Positions 45,301-54,461 of a stretch of DNA of 64,000 nucleotides are shown in pieces. Source of the DNA: Verrucomicrobiales bacterium. GTDB taxonomy: Bacteria; Verrucomicrobiota; Verrucomicrobiia; Limisphaerales; J093. The notes beneath the pieces are model-generated. The model was not told the origin of the DNA and made no database searches. It saw only the letters and a program-made list of their open reading frames with translations. Location: the NCBI GenBank assembly GCA_015075445.1, contig JABTUJ010000017.1:1-64000 (forward strand), read 5' to 3'. A program made the translations under genes and the position numbers. Position 1 is the first letter of the stretch. The number at the start of each line of letters is the position of its first letter.

Positions 45301-45528
45301 GGGCGTGTGCCCGGGAAAACCCTCGGCCCACCACATGAGGGTGTAGTCCGGGACCTGCGGCATGAGCGCGTGGACCGTCAGCGGGTTCTCCGGACGCAAC
45401 GCGGAGTCAGTGGACGCCGACGATTCGCCTCCGAAGGCCGACGGCAGCCAACCGGCCAGCAGCGCGCCGAGGGTGATCACGCGCGGGGTTGGGAGACGTT
45501 TCGGTGCCCGCTGGAACTGGACATGCAT
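42325..45528 (-). CDS. Large exported LamG-domain protein
   Basis: A 1067-residue exported protein. Signal peptide at residues 1-33 (basic start, V-I-T-L-G-A-L-L-A-G-W-L). A LamG/concanavalin-like domain lies at about residues 235-395 (F-T-L-E-L-W-V-Y-V, W-N-H-L-A-L-S-Y-D, F-Y-V-N-G-E, A-V-D-E-I-R-L-Y-P-R-A-L). The C-terminal 650 residues look like a carbohydrate-active beta-sandwich assembly (H-W-G-G-V-A, W-T-H-N-V-G-G-G-D-Y-F-R, Y-T-G-E-R) that I cannot assign to a named family. Position near GH106 and sulfatases suggests polysaccharide binding or breakdown. ATG 45528. Confidence 0.75.
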   Translation of the reverse strand: MHVQFQRAPKRLPTPRVITLGALLAGWLPSAFGGESSASTDSALRPENPLTVHALMPQVPDYTLMWWAEGFPGHTPSAPWWRVIQTGGYAFVFDTATLRVPHFGQIQAPVGYAEAAREGRGLWRELPAAELALTLTADGRTYRATAGGQWTEFTGPRLVESGRFLQRADVTDLVFKAADGTSLNVEARFETVAWPTRLALILAARPGLRPLPPGEECFGRVGGGFGLTGTNHFEVLHRPELDPEQFTLELWVYVTSDSEKATRAVPWVVCKNWHEEADGNYGITLQNGQPQARLNIGGGRDNRFSVHAPPHLTLRTETWNHLALSYDSHTLRFYVNGEPAGERVIDRPRVPGRGGLAFGRRQDNDGDGYHFRGAVDEIRLYPRALTPAEVRGRFLQPEAEAASVKAVAAWGFTPEGQALAARPSEAWTNAAMAISLRSSEAAWDRRWESPPGQSWRWHDWHEMALPLDSLSERFRIADAQSPLSVQATERPAERPLPVHYDDARGWHRVNLDGIEPTVPAGDEPGRHNDALERVQLLLANPTDREQTARLLFEKNGPGIRQRLGSPITGMSAILRHPDGQPTGIPVQLSKNWHTRPAGGVYAGTWFHGFSQVRLPPHAQVELELALVYGHWGGVAAASHAQLCLIGWGSNQLWDQSALGAWGESICFEPDQVQAAAGILDVRPLMVRSMAGDQPWQWTHNVGGGDYFRLFDPAGKRVLPAAMRTAYERQGPCLTEVTYAGRLGHGLEHAVTVSLARTDDLVRGTYHVRLDVRQPTDFSRFVIFQVGADTYSYTGERKLAVGDETGLVREWPAQWGGGRYRTTPYECTGRVPWLSLHEAVSRAGQEARARGQSGAPGAWANRGIVIRSWQARLGGRPARPWVGEYGVNARGADTSTLDILPPPELTRLLPGDYVEAIFEHLVLPQFAADYYGPNPALRAALEAHADTWRLIHREAVGNDRRIDMASGTLLARYPAVKVQTVADAAAFTLTGGLGYVPITFTGLSSPLDLALLCEDLPVDQSVHGQDFWQTDFDPVTRSWSRTYNLPVNDDRPRHLRLVRLSDRSLSSP

Positions 45529-45603
45529 GGTTCGGCGGCAGGGTCATCGAACCACGCGGCGGACACAAGCGCGCGGGTTGCCGCCGGTGGAGACGTGGAC
45601 ACG

Positions 45604-46155
45604 TCACGGTTCGCGGAGCTCCACCCGGCTCGGGAAAGCCGGGCAAAGGCGGGATTGGCGGAGCGGCCGGCCGGTCGACGCCGTCAGGAACTTCAGATCG
45701 CCGCGCGCGTCACACAGCCAGACCTCTTGCGCTCCAGCATCGAAATACAGCCTCACCTTCTCCTGGATCTCGGCCTCGGTGTCCCCCGGCGACAGGACCT
45801 CCACGCAAAGCTCTGGCGATCGCGGGAAACACGCCCGGTTGCCCAGTTCCCGCAGACACTCGGCCGAGGCCCACGCCACGTCCGCGGCTCGGACGCCGTC
45901 GGCCGTCGAGAGGGGGCACTCAGTCAACACCCGCCCGTGGGGCATGAGTTGTCGCAGCCAATAGCCGATCTCCAGTTGGTAGCTGCCATGATGGGGAGCG
46001 GGGGGAGGGCTCATGAGGATGTGACCATGCCGGTCGGTTTCGATGCGCCCGGCCAGCTTGGCCAACCCGGTGTCGGCCAGCACTTCCTTCCAGCGGCGAA
46101 GGTTGAAGGCCGTTTGCGCTGGTTGCGGTGGCAGCGTGATGGTCAGCCTGCTCAC
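45604..46155 (-). CDS. Uma2 family endonuclease-like protein (DUF820)
   Basis: A 183-residue protein of the Uma2/DUF820 family, a PD-(D/E)XK nuclease fold abundant in cyanobacteria and Verrucomicrobia. Visible: I-E-T-D-R-H-G-H-I, the Asp of A-A-D-V-A-W-A, E-L-C-V-E-V-L-S-P-G-D with catalytic Glu, and Q-E-K-V-R-L-Y with the lysine. GTG 46155 is preferred because homologs begin about here; an upstream frame extends to 46350 but its start lacks family similarity. Activity in vivo is unknown for this family. Divergent from the CotH gene. Confidence 0.85.
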   Translation of the reverse strand: MSRLTITLPPQPAQTAFNLRRWKEVLADTGLAKLAGRIETDRHGHILMSPPPAPHHGSYQLEIGYWLRQLMPHGRVLTECPLSTADGVRAADVAWASAECLRELGNRACFPRSPELCVEVLSPGDTEAEIQEKVRLYFDAGAQEVWLCDARGDLKFLTASTGRPLRQSRLCPAFPSRVELREP

Positions 46156-46349
46156 GCCCGCAGCGTAGCGCCGGGGAAGCGGCTGAGCAACGGACGATCC
46201 GCGGTTCGCTTCGCAAGCTGACCGTGGGCCGTCAAACGCACATGGGCCGGGCGCAACGACGATTTTAGATTGGGACGGACTTGGCCCCAGTCCGTCAGGA
46301 TTGCCGCGCCGCGCCGGCCCGCTCGGCCCGCTCGCATCGCGGCCACACA

Positions 46350-49300
46350 ATGCACATGAAGACCAAGACCTGTCTCTTTCTCTGGTTGGCCCTCGGCCTG
46401 GCCCCGCGTTTGCCGGCCCAAGTCGTGATCAACGAGTTCCTCGCCGACAACGGGAGCGGGTTGCGCACGCAAGCAGGTGACGCAGCGGATTGGATCGAAC
46501 TGGCGAACGTCGGTGCCGAAGCCGTGGACCTGAGCGGCTGGTACCTGACGGACCGTGCGTCGGACCTCACGAAGTGGCGGATCCCGGACGGTACCTCGAT
46601 TCCGGCGCACGGCTATCTGGTGGTCTTCGCGGACAGTTCGACCAACGCCGTGGTCGGGGGGGAACTCCACGCCAGCTTCAGCCTGTCGCGCGACGGGGAG
46701 TATCTGGGGTTGGTCCGGCCCGACGGCACGTCCATTGCGCACGAGTACGCGCCGACCTTTCCCCCGCAGTTGCGCGACATCTCGTACGGACTCGGCACGC
46801 CGCCGGAGCAGGAACTCATCGGGGCGACCACGCCGGTGCGGTACCGCGTCCCCGCGGCTGACGGCCCGGGTCCCTGGCGGGAAGGCGTGGGGTCGCTGGG
46901 CTTCAGCGGAAGCAGCGGCGGTTTCACGGTGAGCTACTATGAGATGCGGCAGGCCATCGGCAATGTGGACGCCGCGGAGGCCATGGTGGCCAACCCCGGT
47001 GCATGGCGGACGGACGTCGCCTACCCCATCGTGGGGGAGTATCCGACCGTCAACTTCCACGGCACCTCGAGCTCGGGCGTGTTTGCGGATGACGAGCTCT
47101 TTCCCAACCACGCCTTTGCCGGTCAGGACCGGGATCGCTTCGTGGTCGTGGCGGAAGGCGTGTTGCTGGTGCCTTCGCCGGGGCTGTGGACGTTCGCCGT
47201 GGGCAGCGACGATGGCTTCCGCCTGCGCATCGCCGGTCACGGCGTCGAGTTTGTGTCGGAATACGCGACGGGCCGCAGCTTCGCGACCACGCTGGCCGGC
47301 TTCGCTTTCCCGGTCGCGGGCGCCTATGACCTGCGGCTGATCTACTACGAGAACAGCGGCGGGGCCAGCGTGGAACTGTCGGCGGCGCCCGGTTTTCAGG
47401 AGAATCTGACGCCCGGGGTCTTTCACCTGGTGGGGGATCCCGCCGGCGGTCTGCTGCACGCCGGCGCGATCGGGGCGTTGATCGAGACCGATGTGGCCGA
47501 CGTCCTGTGGGGTGTCAACACGCGGTTGGACGCCGAATGGAGCTTCACCCTGGAGTTCGCGCCCGAAGCGTCGGACCGCTTCACGCTGTGGGTGCGTTGC
47601 GCCGATGGGTTCGTGGCCACCCTGAACGGCGCCCCGATGGCTTCGCTGAACGCCTCGGTCACCCTGAACTGGGACAGCCAGGCCACGGCGGCGCGGCCGG
47701 TGGTCGAGGCGGTGCGATGGCAGGCGTATCCGGTTCCCGCCGGGTTGGTCACCGCCGGGGTCAACACGCTGGCGGTTACGGCCCTCAACGATGCGCTCGC
47801 CGACCCGGAGTTCCTGATGGCGCCGCGGCTGACGCGGCGTGATGGGATGGTCTCGCAGGCGTTCTTCAAGACGCCGACCCCCGGGGCGGCCAACGCCGAA
47901 GCTTTTTCCGCTCCCACACCGGTCGTGACGGCCAGCGAACCCCGGGGCTACAAGGGCGCGCCGTTCAGCGTGACGCTCGCCTGCCCGGACCCTGCCGCCG
48001 AGATCCGGTACACGCTTGATGGGAGCGTTCCTGGTTCCGCCTCGCCCCGGTATGAGGGGCCGCTCTCGGTGACGCGGACCACGACCTTGCGTGCCTCGGT
48101 GGTTGAACCGACAGCGATCCGGCAGAACGTGACCACCGTGACCTGGCTTTTCCTCGAGGACATCCTTCAGCAGGGCACGACGACGCCGCCGGGTTGGCCG
48201 GCCAACCGACAAGTCAACAATCACGTCATGGAGTACGGGGTGCGGCAGTCGATTGTGACCAGTGATGGCGCGCGGCTGCGGCAAGGCATGACCAATGCCA
48301 TCGCCTCCCTCTCGCTGGTGACGGACCTCGGCCATCTCTTCAACGCCCAGCGCGGCATCTACGTGAATCCGGGCAACGACGGCATCGCCTGGGAACGGCC
48401 GGTCTCGGTCGAGCTGATCGACCCGGTCCAGGGCAGCGCGGGCGAGTTTCAGATCGATGCGGGCCTGCGGATTCGCGGGGCCTACAGCCGCAGCTCGGGC
48501 AATCCCAAACACGCCTTCCGGCTGTTCTTCCGTTCGACCTACGGCGAAGGGCGGCTGCGCTTCCCGCTTTTCGGCGACGAGGGGGTGTCGAACTTCGACA
48601 AGGTGGATCTGCGCACCTCCCAGAACTACTCCTGGGCCTTCGAGAACAGCACCGGCGAGACCTTTGTGCGGGAGACCTTCTCGCGGGATTCGCAGCGCGA
48701 CATGGGGATGCCCTACACGCGGAGCCGCTACTATCACCTGTATCTGAACGGTCAGTACTGGGGGCTCTTCCAGACCCAGGAGCGGGGGGACGCCGACTTC
48801 GCGGCGAGCTACCTGGGCGGGAACAGCGACGACTGGGACTGCATCAAGACCAGCCAGCCCGGCTACACGACGACGGCCAGCGACGGCACCTTCGACGCCT
48901 TCTATGCGCTGCACAACCTGGCCATCACCCAGGGGTTCACGGGAGCGAACCGCGACAACTACTGGCGGGCCCGCGGCCTGAACCCCGACGGCACCCCCAA
49001 CCCGGCCTACCCCGTCTACCTGGATGAGGACAACCTGATCGTGTACATGCTGGTGGCGTATTACACGGGCGATCCGGATTCGCCGGTCTCGATCTGGGGC
49101 GGCTTTCCCAACAACATGTACGGCCTGTTCAACCGCGTGACGCCCGACGGCTTCAAGTGGTTGCGACACGACGCCGAGCACTCGCTGGGGGCGCATGGCG
49201 GCTACCCGGTCACCGCCGACACCACGGGCGCCGGGGCGAACTTCACCTCCCGCAATCAGTTCAACCCCGCCACGCTGCACCAGCGGCTTTGCCAGCATCC

Positions 49301-51134
49301 CGAGTACCGCCGGCGTTTTGCCGATCTCGTGCAGAAGCACCTCTACGGCGACGGCGCGCTCACCCCGGCCAACGCCCGGGAGCGATTCCGCAGCCGGATG
49401 GACGAGATCGACCTGGCCATCATCGGCGAGTCCGCCCGCTGGGGGCGCGGGAAGACGCGCGACGCGACCTGGCTGCCGGCCTGCCACGCGGTGCTGAACA
49501 CCTACCTGACCCAACGCCGGGACATCGTGATCGGCCAGTTCCGCCAGCGGGGCTGGTTTCCGTCCCTGGATGCGCCGCTCTACTCCGTGATGAACACCGA
49601 GGTGGCACCGGGCCAGGCGGTGCGGCTGGCCGGCACCAGCACGTTCTACTACACCACCGACGGCGCGGACCCGCGCCTGCCTGACGGCGGCATCCACCCG
49701 GCGGCCGTTGCAGTCACGGCCGCCAACGGTCCGACGGGACCCCGGACGCTGGTGGCCCGCGGCGCCCGCTGGCATTACTTCGACGCCGGGCGTGAACCGG
49801 AACCTGACGGCCCGCGTACCTGGCGCGATCCGGAGTTCGCGGATGCCGCCTGGCCTGAAGGTCCGGCGATCCTCGGCTTTGCGGGCAGCGCCACAGTGAA
49901 CCCGGTGGCGACCCGCACCCGGCGCTACGTGACAGGCGCGTCCGGTCCGCAGGTCACGACCACCTACTTCCGGCACACCTTCACGCTCGACGCGACCGAG
50001 GGGGTGGACCAACTGCTGGTGGACGTGCTGCGGGACGACGGCCTGGTGGTTTATCTGAATGGCGTGGAAATCCTGCGCGACAACATGAACCCCGGCGTGC
50101 CCACGTACGACACCTACTCCGCCGGCGTGGTCGGCTCGCCCGACCAGAACACCTACTCCACCCGCACGGTCGAGGCGGGGTCTCTCCTGCGAGCGGGTGC
50201 GAACGTCCTTGCGGTCGAGGTTCACCAATGCAACGAGACCAGCTCCGATCTCTACTTCGACCTGGCGCTGACAGTTCCCGGCAACCCGGCCAGCGTCGTC
50301 GCGGAGGTGATCGTCCAGGAAGACCTCACGCTCAAGGCCCGCGCCTTTGATGGCACGGAATGGAGTGCGCTGTCCGAGAGCCGTCTCACGGTCCCGCGGC
50401 CGCCCATGGACTACGGCGCGTTGCGGATCGCCGAACTCATGTACGCCCCGCCAGCACCCGACCCCGAAAGCCCTTACGAAGCCGACGACTTCGCCTGGCT
50501 TGAGCTCGTCAACATCGCGGCAACGCCGCTCGACCTCGCCGGGGTGCGGTTCGGGAGCGGCATCAACCACACGTTCGCCCCGCTGATCCTGGCGCCTGGC
50601 GCGCGGCTTGTCCTGCTGAAGAACCTCGAAGCCTTTGCCACGCGTTACGCCACCAATCAGATCACTGCCGTCGTGTGGACCGGTGGCAACCTGGCGCGTT
50701 CGGGCGAGACCCTCTCGCTCCTCGATCCGGAAGGGGACAACCTCCTCACGTTCACCTATTCGCGGCAGTGGTATCCGGAGACCTTTGCGACAGGGGTCTC
50801 CCTTGTGGCGGTCGATCTGGCCGCGGCGGAGCCGCTCTGGAGCACGGCCGACAACTGGCGGCCCAGCCGGGTGGCGGGCGGCACGCCGGGATCGCCCGAA
50901 CCAGCCGACCTGCAACTCCTCAACCCGCACCTCATGGCCGATGGGCGGTTTGTCGTCGAGACCGTCGGGCTGGAGGGTCCGGCGGAACTTTGGTTTTCGG
51001 AGGACTGTCAGAGCTGGACACTCTGCGATCCCGCCGCCTGGTCGGTGGTCGAGGGCGTGCTCAGCGTCAACCTGGGCCATCCTTCGCTGCCGTCCACGGA
51101 CCGGGCCTTCTTCCAGGTCCGCCTCGGCCCCTGA
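46350..51134 (+). CDS. Large exported CotH/lamin-tail domain protein
   Basis: A 1594-residue exported protein. Signal peptide at residues 1-26. Lamin-tail domain at about 24-130 (V-V-I-N-E-F-L-A-D-N-G, W-I-E-L-A-N). PA14-like region at about 230-360 (A-V-G-S-D-D-G-F-R-L-R-I). CHB_HEX_C-like segment at about 530-585 (I-R-Y-T-L-D-G-S). CotH kinase-like domain at about 700-1060 (R-I-R-G-A-Y-S-R-S-S, D-L-R-T-S-Q-N-Y-S). Second lamin-tail domain at about 1356-1470. A shared C-terminal module ends at R-A-F-F-Q-V-R-L-G-P. In Verrucomicrobia and Planctomycetes such proteins are surface-displayed; CotH is a protein kinase in Bacillus spores, but here phosphorylation is not shown. ATG 46350, or 46356. 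Confidence 0.85.
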   Translation: MHMKTKTCLFLWLALGLAPRLPAQVVINEFLADNGSGLRTQAGDAADWIELANVGAEAVDLSGWYLTDRASDLTKWRIPDGTSIPAHGYLVVFADSSTNAVVGGELHASFSLSRDGEYLGLVRPDGTSIAHEYAPTFPPQLRDISYGLGTPPEQELIGATTPVRYRVPAADGPGPWREGVGSLGFSGSSGGFTVSYYEMRQAIGNVDAAEAMVANPGAWRTDVAYPIVGEYPTVNFHGTSSSGVFADDELFPNHAFAGQDRDRFVVVAEGVLLVPSPGLWTFAVGSDDGFRLRIAGHGVEFVSEYATGRSFATTLAGFAFPVAGAYDLRLIYYENSGGASVELSAAPGFQENLTPGVFHLVGDPAGGLLHAGAIGALIETDVADVLWGVNTRLDAEWSFTLEFAPEASDRFTLWVRCADGFVATLNGAPMASLNASVTLNWDSQATAARPVVEAVRWQAYPVPAGLVTAGVNTLAVTALNDALADPEFLMAPRLTRRDGMVSQAFFKTPTPGAANAEAFSAPTPVVTASEPRGYKGAPFSVTLACPDPAAEIRYTLDGSVPGSASPRYEGPLSVTRTTTLRASVVEPTAIRQNVTTVTWLFLEDILQQGTTTPPGWPANRQVNNHVMEYGVRQSIVTSDGARLRQGMTNAIASLSLVTDLGHLFNAQRGIYVNPGNDGIAWERPVSVELIDPVQGSAGEFQIDAGLRIRGAYSRSSGNPKHAFRLFFRSTYGEGRLRFPLFGDEGVSNFDKVDLRTSQNYSWAFENSTGETFVRETFSRDSQRDMGMPYTRSRYYHLYLNGQYWGLFQTQERGDADFAASYLGGNSDDWDCIKTSQPGYTTTASDGTFDAFYALHNLAITQGFTGANRDNYWRARGLNPDGTPNPAYPVYLDEDNLIVYMLVAYYTGDPDSPVSIWGGFPNNMYGLFNRVTPDGFKWLRHDAEHSLGAHGGYPVTADTTGAGANFTSRNQFNPATLHQRLCQHPEYRRRFADLVQKHLYGDGALTPANARERFRSRMDEIDLAIIGESARWGRGKTRDATWLPACHAVLNTYLTQRRDIVIGQFRQRGWFPSLDAPLYSVMNTEVAPGQAVRLAGTSTFYYTTDGADPRLPDGGIHPAAVAVTAANGPTGPRTLVARGARWHYFDAGREPEPDGPRTWRDPEFADAAWPEGPAILGFAGSATVNPVATRTRRYVTGASGPQVTTTYFRHTFTLDATEGVDQLLVDVLRDDGLVVYLNGVEILRDNMNPGVPTYDTYSAGVVGSPDQNTYSTRTVEAGSLLRAGANVLAVEVHQCNETSSDLYFDLALTVPGNPASVVAEVIVQEDLTLKARAFDGTEWSALSESRLTVPRPPMDYGALRIAELMYAPPAPDPESPYEADDFAWLELVNIAATPLDLAGVRFGSGINHTFAPLILAPGARLVLLKNLEAFATRYATNQITAVVWTGGNLARSGETLSLLDPEGDNLLTFTYSRQWYPETFATGVSLVAVDLAAAEPLWSTADNWRPSRVAGGTPGSPEPADLQLLNPHLMADGRFVVETVGLEGPAELWFSEDCQSWTLCDPAAWSVVEGVLSVNLGHPSLPSTDRAFFQVRLGP

Positions 51135-51173
51135 AGGTGCGCCAACACCGTTCCGGGGATCGCCCGCTTGGGG

Positions 51174-54100
51174 TTACCGAGGTGAGGCCTCGGCGAGGAT
51201 CCGCACGGGGCCCAGAAGGCCCGAGGGCAGCAGAGCGGCGGGCTGGCCGGTGCGCCGGCGTTCCTCGCACGTGGCGCAACCGAAGGTGCCGCTGGCCAGC
51301 GTGTCGTAGGTGCGCACGTTGGTACGGGTGAAACGCTTCTCCGCCGGCAACGCGGCGTCACCGATCAACCGGTTGGGCCACAGATTGGCCACCTCGATCT
51401 CGAGGAGGTTCGTGCCGGCCTTGACCGCACTGCCGATCTTGGCTCGCCAAGGCGCGGTCCAGACGATTCCGACCTCCTGCCCGTTCAGGCGAACGCGGGC
51501 GACATTCTTCACCACGCCCAGATCGAGGAAGAGCGGTGAAAACCCCGCCGCGGGCGGGGCGAGCTCGAAGTTCGTGCGGTAGGTGGCGATGCCGGAGTAA
51601 TGGCGGATGCCGTCCTCGGGGTGCGTGCTCCAGTCCTCGAGCTGGGGGAACGTGATGCGCTCGGGTCCTCCCCACCGCGGATCGAAGCGGAGTTCCCACG
51701 GACCGACGATGGCCTGCACGGCCTGGATCTCCGGAAAGTTCGGTGTCGATTCGACGGCCGGCGGGCTGGCTTCGCGGCGAAACACGAAGAACCAGCTCTG
51801 GCGGGGGGCGAACTGCAGCGGGACGACGGTGCGGCCCTGCTCCTCTCGCCAATCCGGGAGATCGCGGATCTGGCCGGTCACGGCGTCCCAGAGCTCGGGT
51901 TGTTTGCCGGCGACGCGGAAGACCACCCGGGCGCGGGCGTCGTCGGCCGACTGGTTGCTCAGAAAGTAGACGTCGATGGTCGCTTCGCGCCGATGGATCC
52001 AATCAAACCGGGCACTTGTTGAAGCGTCGCGGAACTCGACGTCCGGGGCCAGGCCATCGCTCCGGGTCACGGCGTCCAGGGGGCCTTCCCGCATCCCGGA
52101 CACGGTTCCCGCCAGGCGGGGCGGGCCAATGACGGTCACACCGGCCTCGGCCAACTCGTTCACGCGGCGGAGGGTCGCCGGCGAGAGCAGAGCCTCGGGC
52201 TGGTGGGGCAAGACGAGGTAGCGGTAGCTCATGCCGTCAGGCAAGGTGAGTCGGCGGTCGCGGGCCGTGGTGCGGGTCAGGAGCACTTCGGCATTGAGCA
52301 CGTCGTAATCGAAGCCGGTCGGCCGTGCGGGTTGCTGGTCCGGCCGGGGCGCGAGGAAGCCCGGGATGGTCTCGTCCTGCAGGTAGGCGAAATCCGCCAC
52401 GAACCGGCCTTGGCGAAGGAGGTGCTGGCAACGGGCAAGGTAGGTCAGCCAGGCGCCGCTCATCGGCCACCAGGTGAGGTGGGAGTCGAAGTGAGTTCCG
52501 ACGTGCGCCCATTGGTAGCCCGGCCGGTCGTCCGGCCTGGGCTGATGCACCCAGAAGCACAGAACGTTGCGGGTCAACCCCTCGCAGAACGCGGCGTCGC
52601 CGATGTCCTTCAAGCTCCACGGATCCTCCATCCAGTCGTCTCCGAACGAGGTGAAGGCCTCGGCCTGGCAAACCGGCTTGCCGTAGATGTGCGCCGCGGA
52701 GGCCGCTTGTTTCAGGCTGGGGTTGTGCTGGTGGGTGATCGGCCCGTCGGGCTCGCGGTTGCGCTTCCAGAACTCGCCCATCGGCACGTCGTTGATACCC
52801 GCGCACTGGAGCGCGTCGATCCAGTGGGTGAAGAAGGGGCCGCCGGATTCCGGGTGGGTGCCGCGCAACCCTCCTTTCAAGCTCAGCTCGCGCAGGCGGC
52901 CGTAGTAGTTCGCGGCGATGAGATCCGCGGCGGTCCGGCGGTAGTCCTGCAGGAACCGACGCGTCTTCGCCGGGCTGTCCACCGTCCGCCCCAGCACGGC
53001 CGGCAGCCACGGGAGCGGGTCGTAGCCGCGTCGCTGCCGGAACTCCTCGCGCATCCGGGGCGTCCAGGTGGGCTGGCCGAGTTCCCAACTGTCGATGTGG
53101 AAATACTGGAGCGTCCGGCCCACCCGGTGTCCAGCGTCGGCGATGAGCTTCGCCCCGGTCTCGGCAAAGTGCGCGTCCATCGCCGCAGCGCTCATGGGGT
53201 CGAGCTCCCATCCGGTCGGCCCGCTGCCGACGCACTTGATGGCGTTGCCGTGCAGGGTCGAGCCGAGGCGGAGAATGCGCCAGTTGCCCGCGGGCGCGGC
53301 CCACTCCAGACGTCCGTCGACATTGAGGAACGGGGTGAGTTCGACCACCCCGTCACGATGCCAGGCCGCCCGATCGGGCGGTTTCCCGCCGGCGAGTTCG
53401 GCTCGCGTAAGCAGGGCGATCTCCGCCACCTGGACATTCCAGCTCGCCCCGTCGTGAAAGGGGTGGGCGGATTGGAACACGACGCGAAAATGCCGGGCGC
53501 GCACTTCGTCGAAGGCGATGGTCACGGCTTCCGTTGGCGACAGGGTTTGCTGTTGGAGCGGCCGGAAGCTCTGCCCGTCGTCCGAAGCCTGCACCTCGAT
53601 ATCGCGGGGCCCGCAATCCGCGTACGGCTTCAGGTACACGCCGGCGGCGGCGCAAGGCTGGTCGAAATCGAACTGCAGAAACTCAGGCCGGTTTGCGGTG
53701 GGACCCTGGCCCGGACGGTCACCGTTCGAGACCCAACGCGATTCGTCGTTGCCGTCCTCGGCCAAAGTGGGGCCATAGTGCTGATACTGCGAACTGGCGC
53801 GGAGGCGGCCGATGGCCAGCGTGTCGTCCGCCAGGGGCGCGGCGAGGACGGCGATGTCCCGGTAGAAGCCCTCCACCGCCGGCGGGGCGGGCAGCAGGAC
53901 ACTGACCGGTCCGGGTCCGTGGACGAAGGCCTGGCTGCAAACGAGCTGCTTGGCGGCGTGCTCAGGCGTCACCCAGGGACCGCCCGCATTCCACCCGCTG
54001 CACAGGTTGACGCCGAGCGCGATGCCACACCGGTCGGCCTCACGCACGGCGTGTCGGTACAACTCGCGCCACTCGGCGCTCATGAAATGCGGCCCCCGCG

Positions 54101-54344
54101 GCGCTTCCGGCCCGGCCTCGCCGGCGTCGAAGAGCAGGGCGCCGGCGATTCCCTGCTTCCGCATCTCCTCGAAGTCGCGGGTGATCCCCTCGCGACTGGC
54201 TGCCCCATTGAGCCACCACCAGTAACACCAGGGCTGCGATTCCCGGGGGGGCTGGCGAAAGTCCTGTTCCAGATCGCCGGCGACCAGCGCCTGACTGAGC
54301 AGGAACAGGGTGGCGAACCACGGGCGTCCAAGGCGGGTTCTCAT
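51174..54344 (-). CDS. Exported glycoside hydrolase, GH106 alpha-L-rhamnosidase-like
   Basis: A 1056-residue exported enzyme. Signal peptide at residues 1-22 (F-A-T-L-F-L-L-S-Q-A-L-V-A). The N-terminal P-W-C-Y-W-W-W-L-N-G-A-A-S-R-E-G-I-T-R-D region is characteristic of GH106, which removes alpha-L-rhamnose. A discoidin/CBM-like insert is at about residues 180-310 (S-S-Q-Y-Q-H-Y, V-Y-L-K-P-Y-A-D). C-terminal beta-sandwich with R-L-N-G-Q-E-V-G-I-V-W-T-A-P-W. ATG 54344 is preferred; an upstream TTG at 54350 adds two residues. Together with the sulfatases it suggests degradation of sulfated rhamnose polymers, such as ulvan, but the substrate is inferred. Confidence 0.85.
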   Translation of the reverse strand: MRTRLGRPWFATLFLLSQALVAGDLEQDFRQPPRESQPWCYWWWLNGAASREGITRDFEEMRKQGIAGALLFDAGEAGPEAPRGPHFMSAEWRELYRHAVREADRCGIALGVNLCSGWNAGGPWVTPEHAAKQLVCSQAFVHGPGPVSVLLPAPPAVEGFYRDIAVLAAPLADDTLAIGRLRASSQYQHYGPTLAEDGNDESRWVSNGDRPGQGPTANRPEFLQFDFDQPCAAAGVYLKPYADCGPRDIEVQASDDGQSFRPLQQQTLSPTEAVTIAFDEVRARHFRVVFQSAHPFHDGASWNVQVAEIALLTRAELAGGKPPDRAAWHRDGVVELTPFLNVDGRLEWAAPAGNWRILRLGSTLHGNAIKCVGSGPTGWELDPMSAAAMDAHFAETGAKLIADAGHRVGRTLQYFHIDSWELGQPTWTPRMREEFRQRRGYDPLPWLPAVLGRTVDSPAKTRRFLQDYRRTAADLIAANYYGRLRELSLKGGLRGTHPESGGPFFTHWIDALQCAGINDVPMGEFWKRNREPDGPITHQHNPSLKQAASAAHIYGKPVCQAEAFTSFGDDWMEDPWSLKDIGDAAFCEGLTRNVLCFWVHQPRPDDRPGYQWAHVGTHFDSHLTWWPMSGAWLTYLARCQHLLRQGRFVADFAYLQDETIPGFLAPRPDQQPARPTGFDYDVLNAEVLLTRTTARDRRLTLPDGMSYRYLVLPHQPEALLSPATLRRVNELAEAGVTVIGPPRLAGTVSGMREGPLDAVTRSDGLAPDVEFRDASTSARFDWIHRREATIDVYFLSNQSADDARARVVFRVAGKQPELWDAVTGQIRDLPDWREEQGRTVVPLQFAPRQSWFFVFRREASPPAVESTPNFPEIQAVQAIVGPWELRFDPRWGGPERITFPQLEDWSTHPEDGIRHYSGIATYRTNFELAPPAAGFSPLFLDLGVVKNVARVRLNGQEVGIVWTAPWRAKIGSAVKAGTNLLEIEVANLWPNRLIGDAALPAEKRFTRTNVRTYDTLASGTFGCATCEERRRTGQPAALLPSGLLGPVRILAEASPR

Positions 54345-54379
54345 ACTCAATGCGTGTTGTGCCGGAAACCGCGACGGAG

Positions 54380-54402
54380 GTAGGCGCCGACGTGAGGAGG
54401 CG
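54380..54402 (+). repeat. Dispersed 23-bp repeat, copy 4
   Basis: Same 23 bases as the other copies, between the GH106 start and the Nudix gene. It lies 35-60 bases upstream of the GH106 gene, so it may overlap the promoter. Confidence 0.85.
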
Positions 54403-54461
54403 AAGGCGAAGCGGCGTTGCCCTGGCCCACGCCGATCTTCCCCCTCGCGCCAGTGACCGGG

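Noticed and set aside
46152..51080. 1642-codon open frame on the minus strand
   Set aside because: Mirror of the CotH/lamin-tail gene, which has recognisable domains throughout. The mirror frame has His/Arg/Gly-rich sequence with no motif.
52203..54383. 726-codon open frame opposite the GH106 gene, and similar plus-strand frames at 60744-63185
   Set aside because: Antisense shadows of high-GC coding sequence; no recognised domain or start context.
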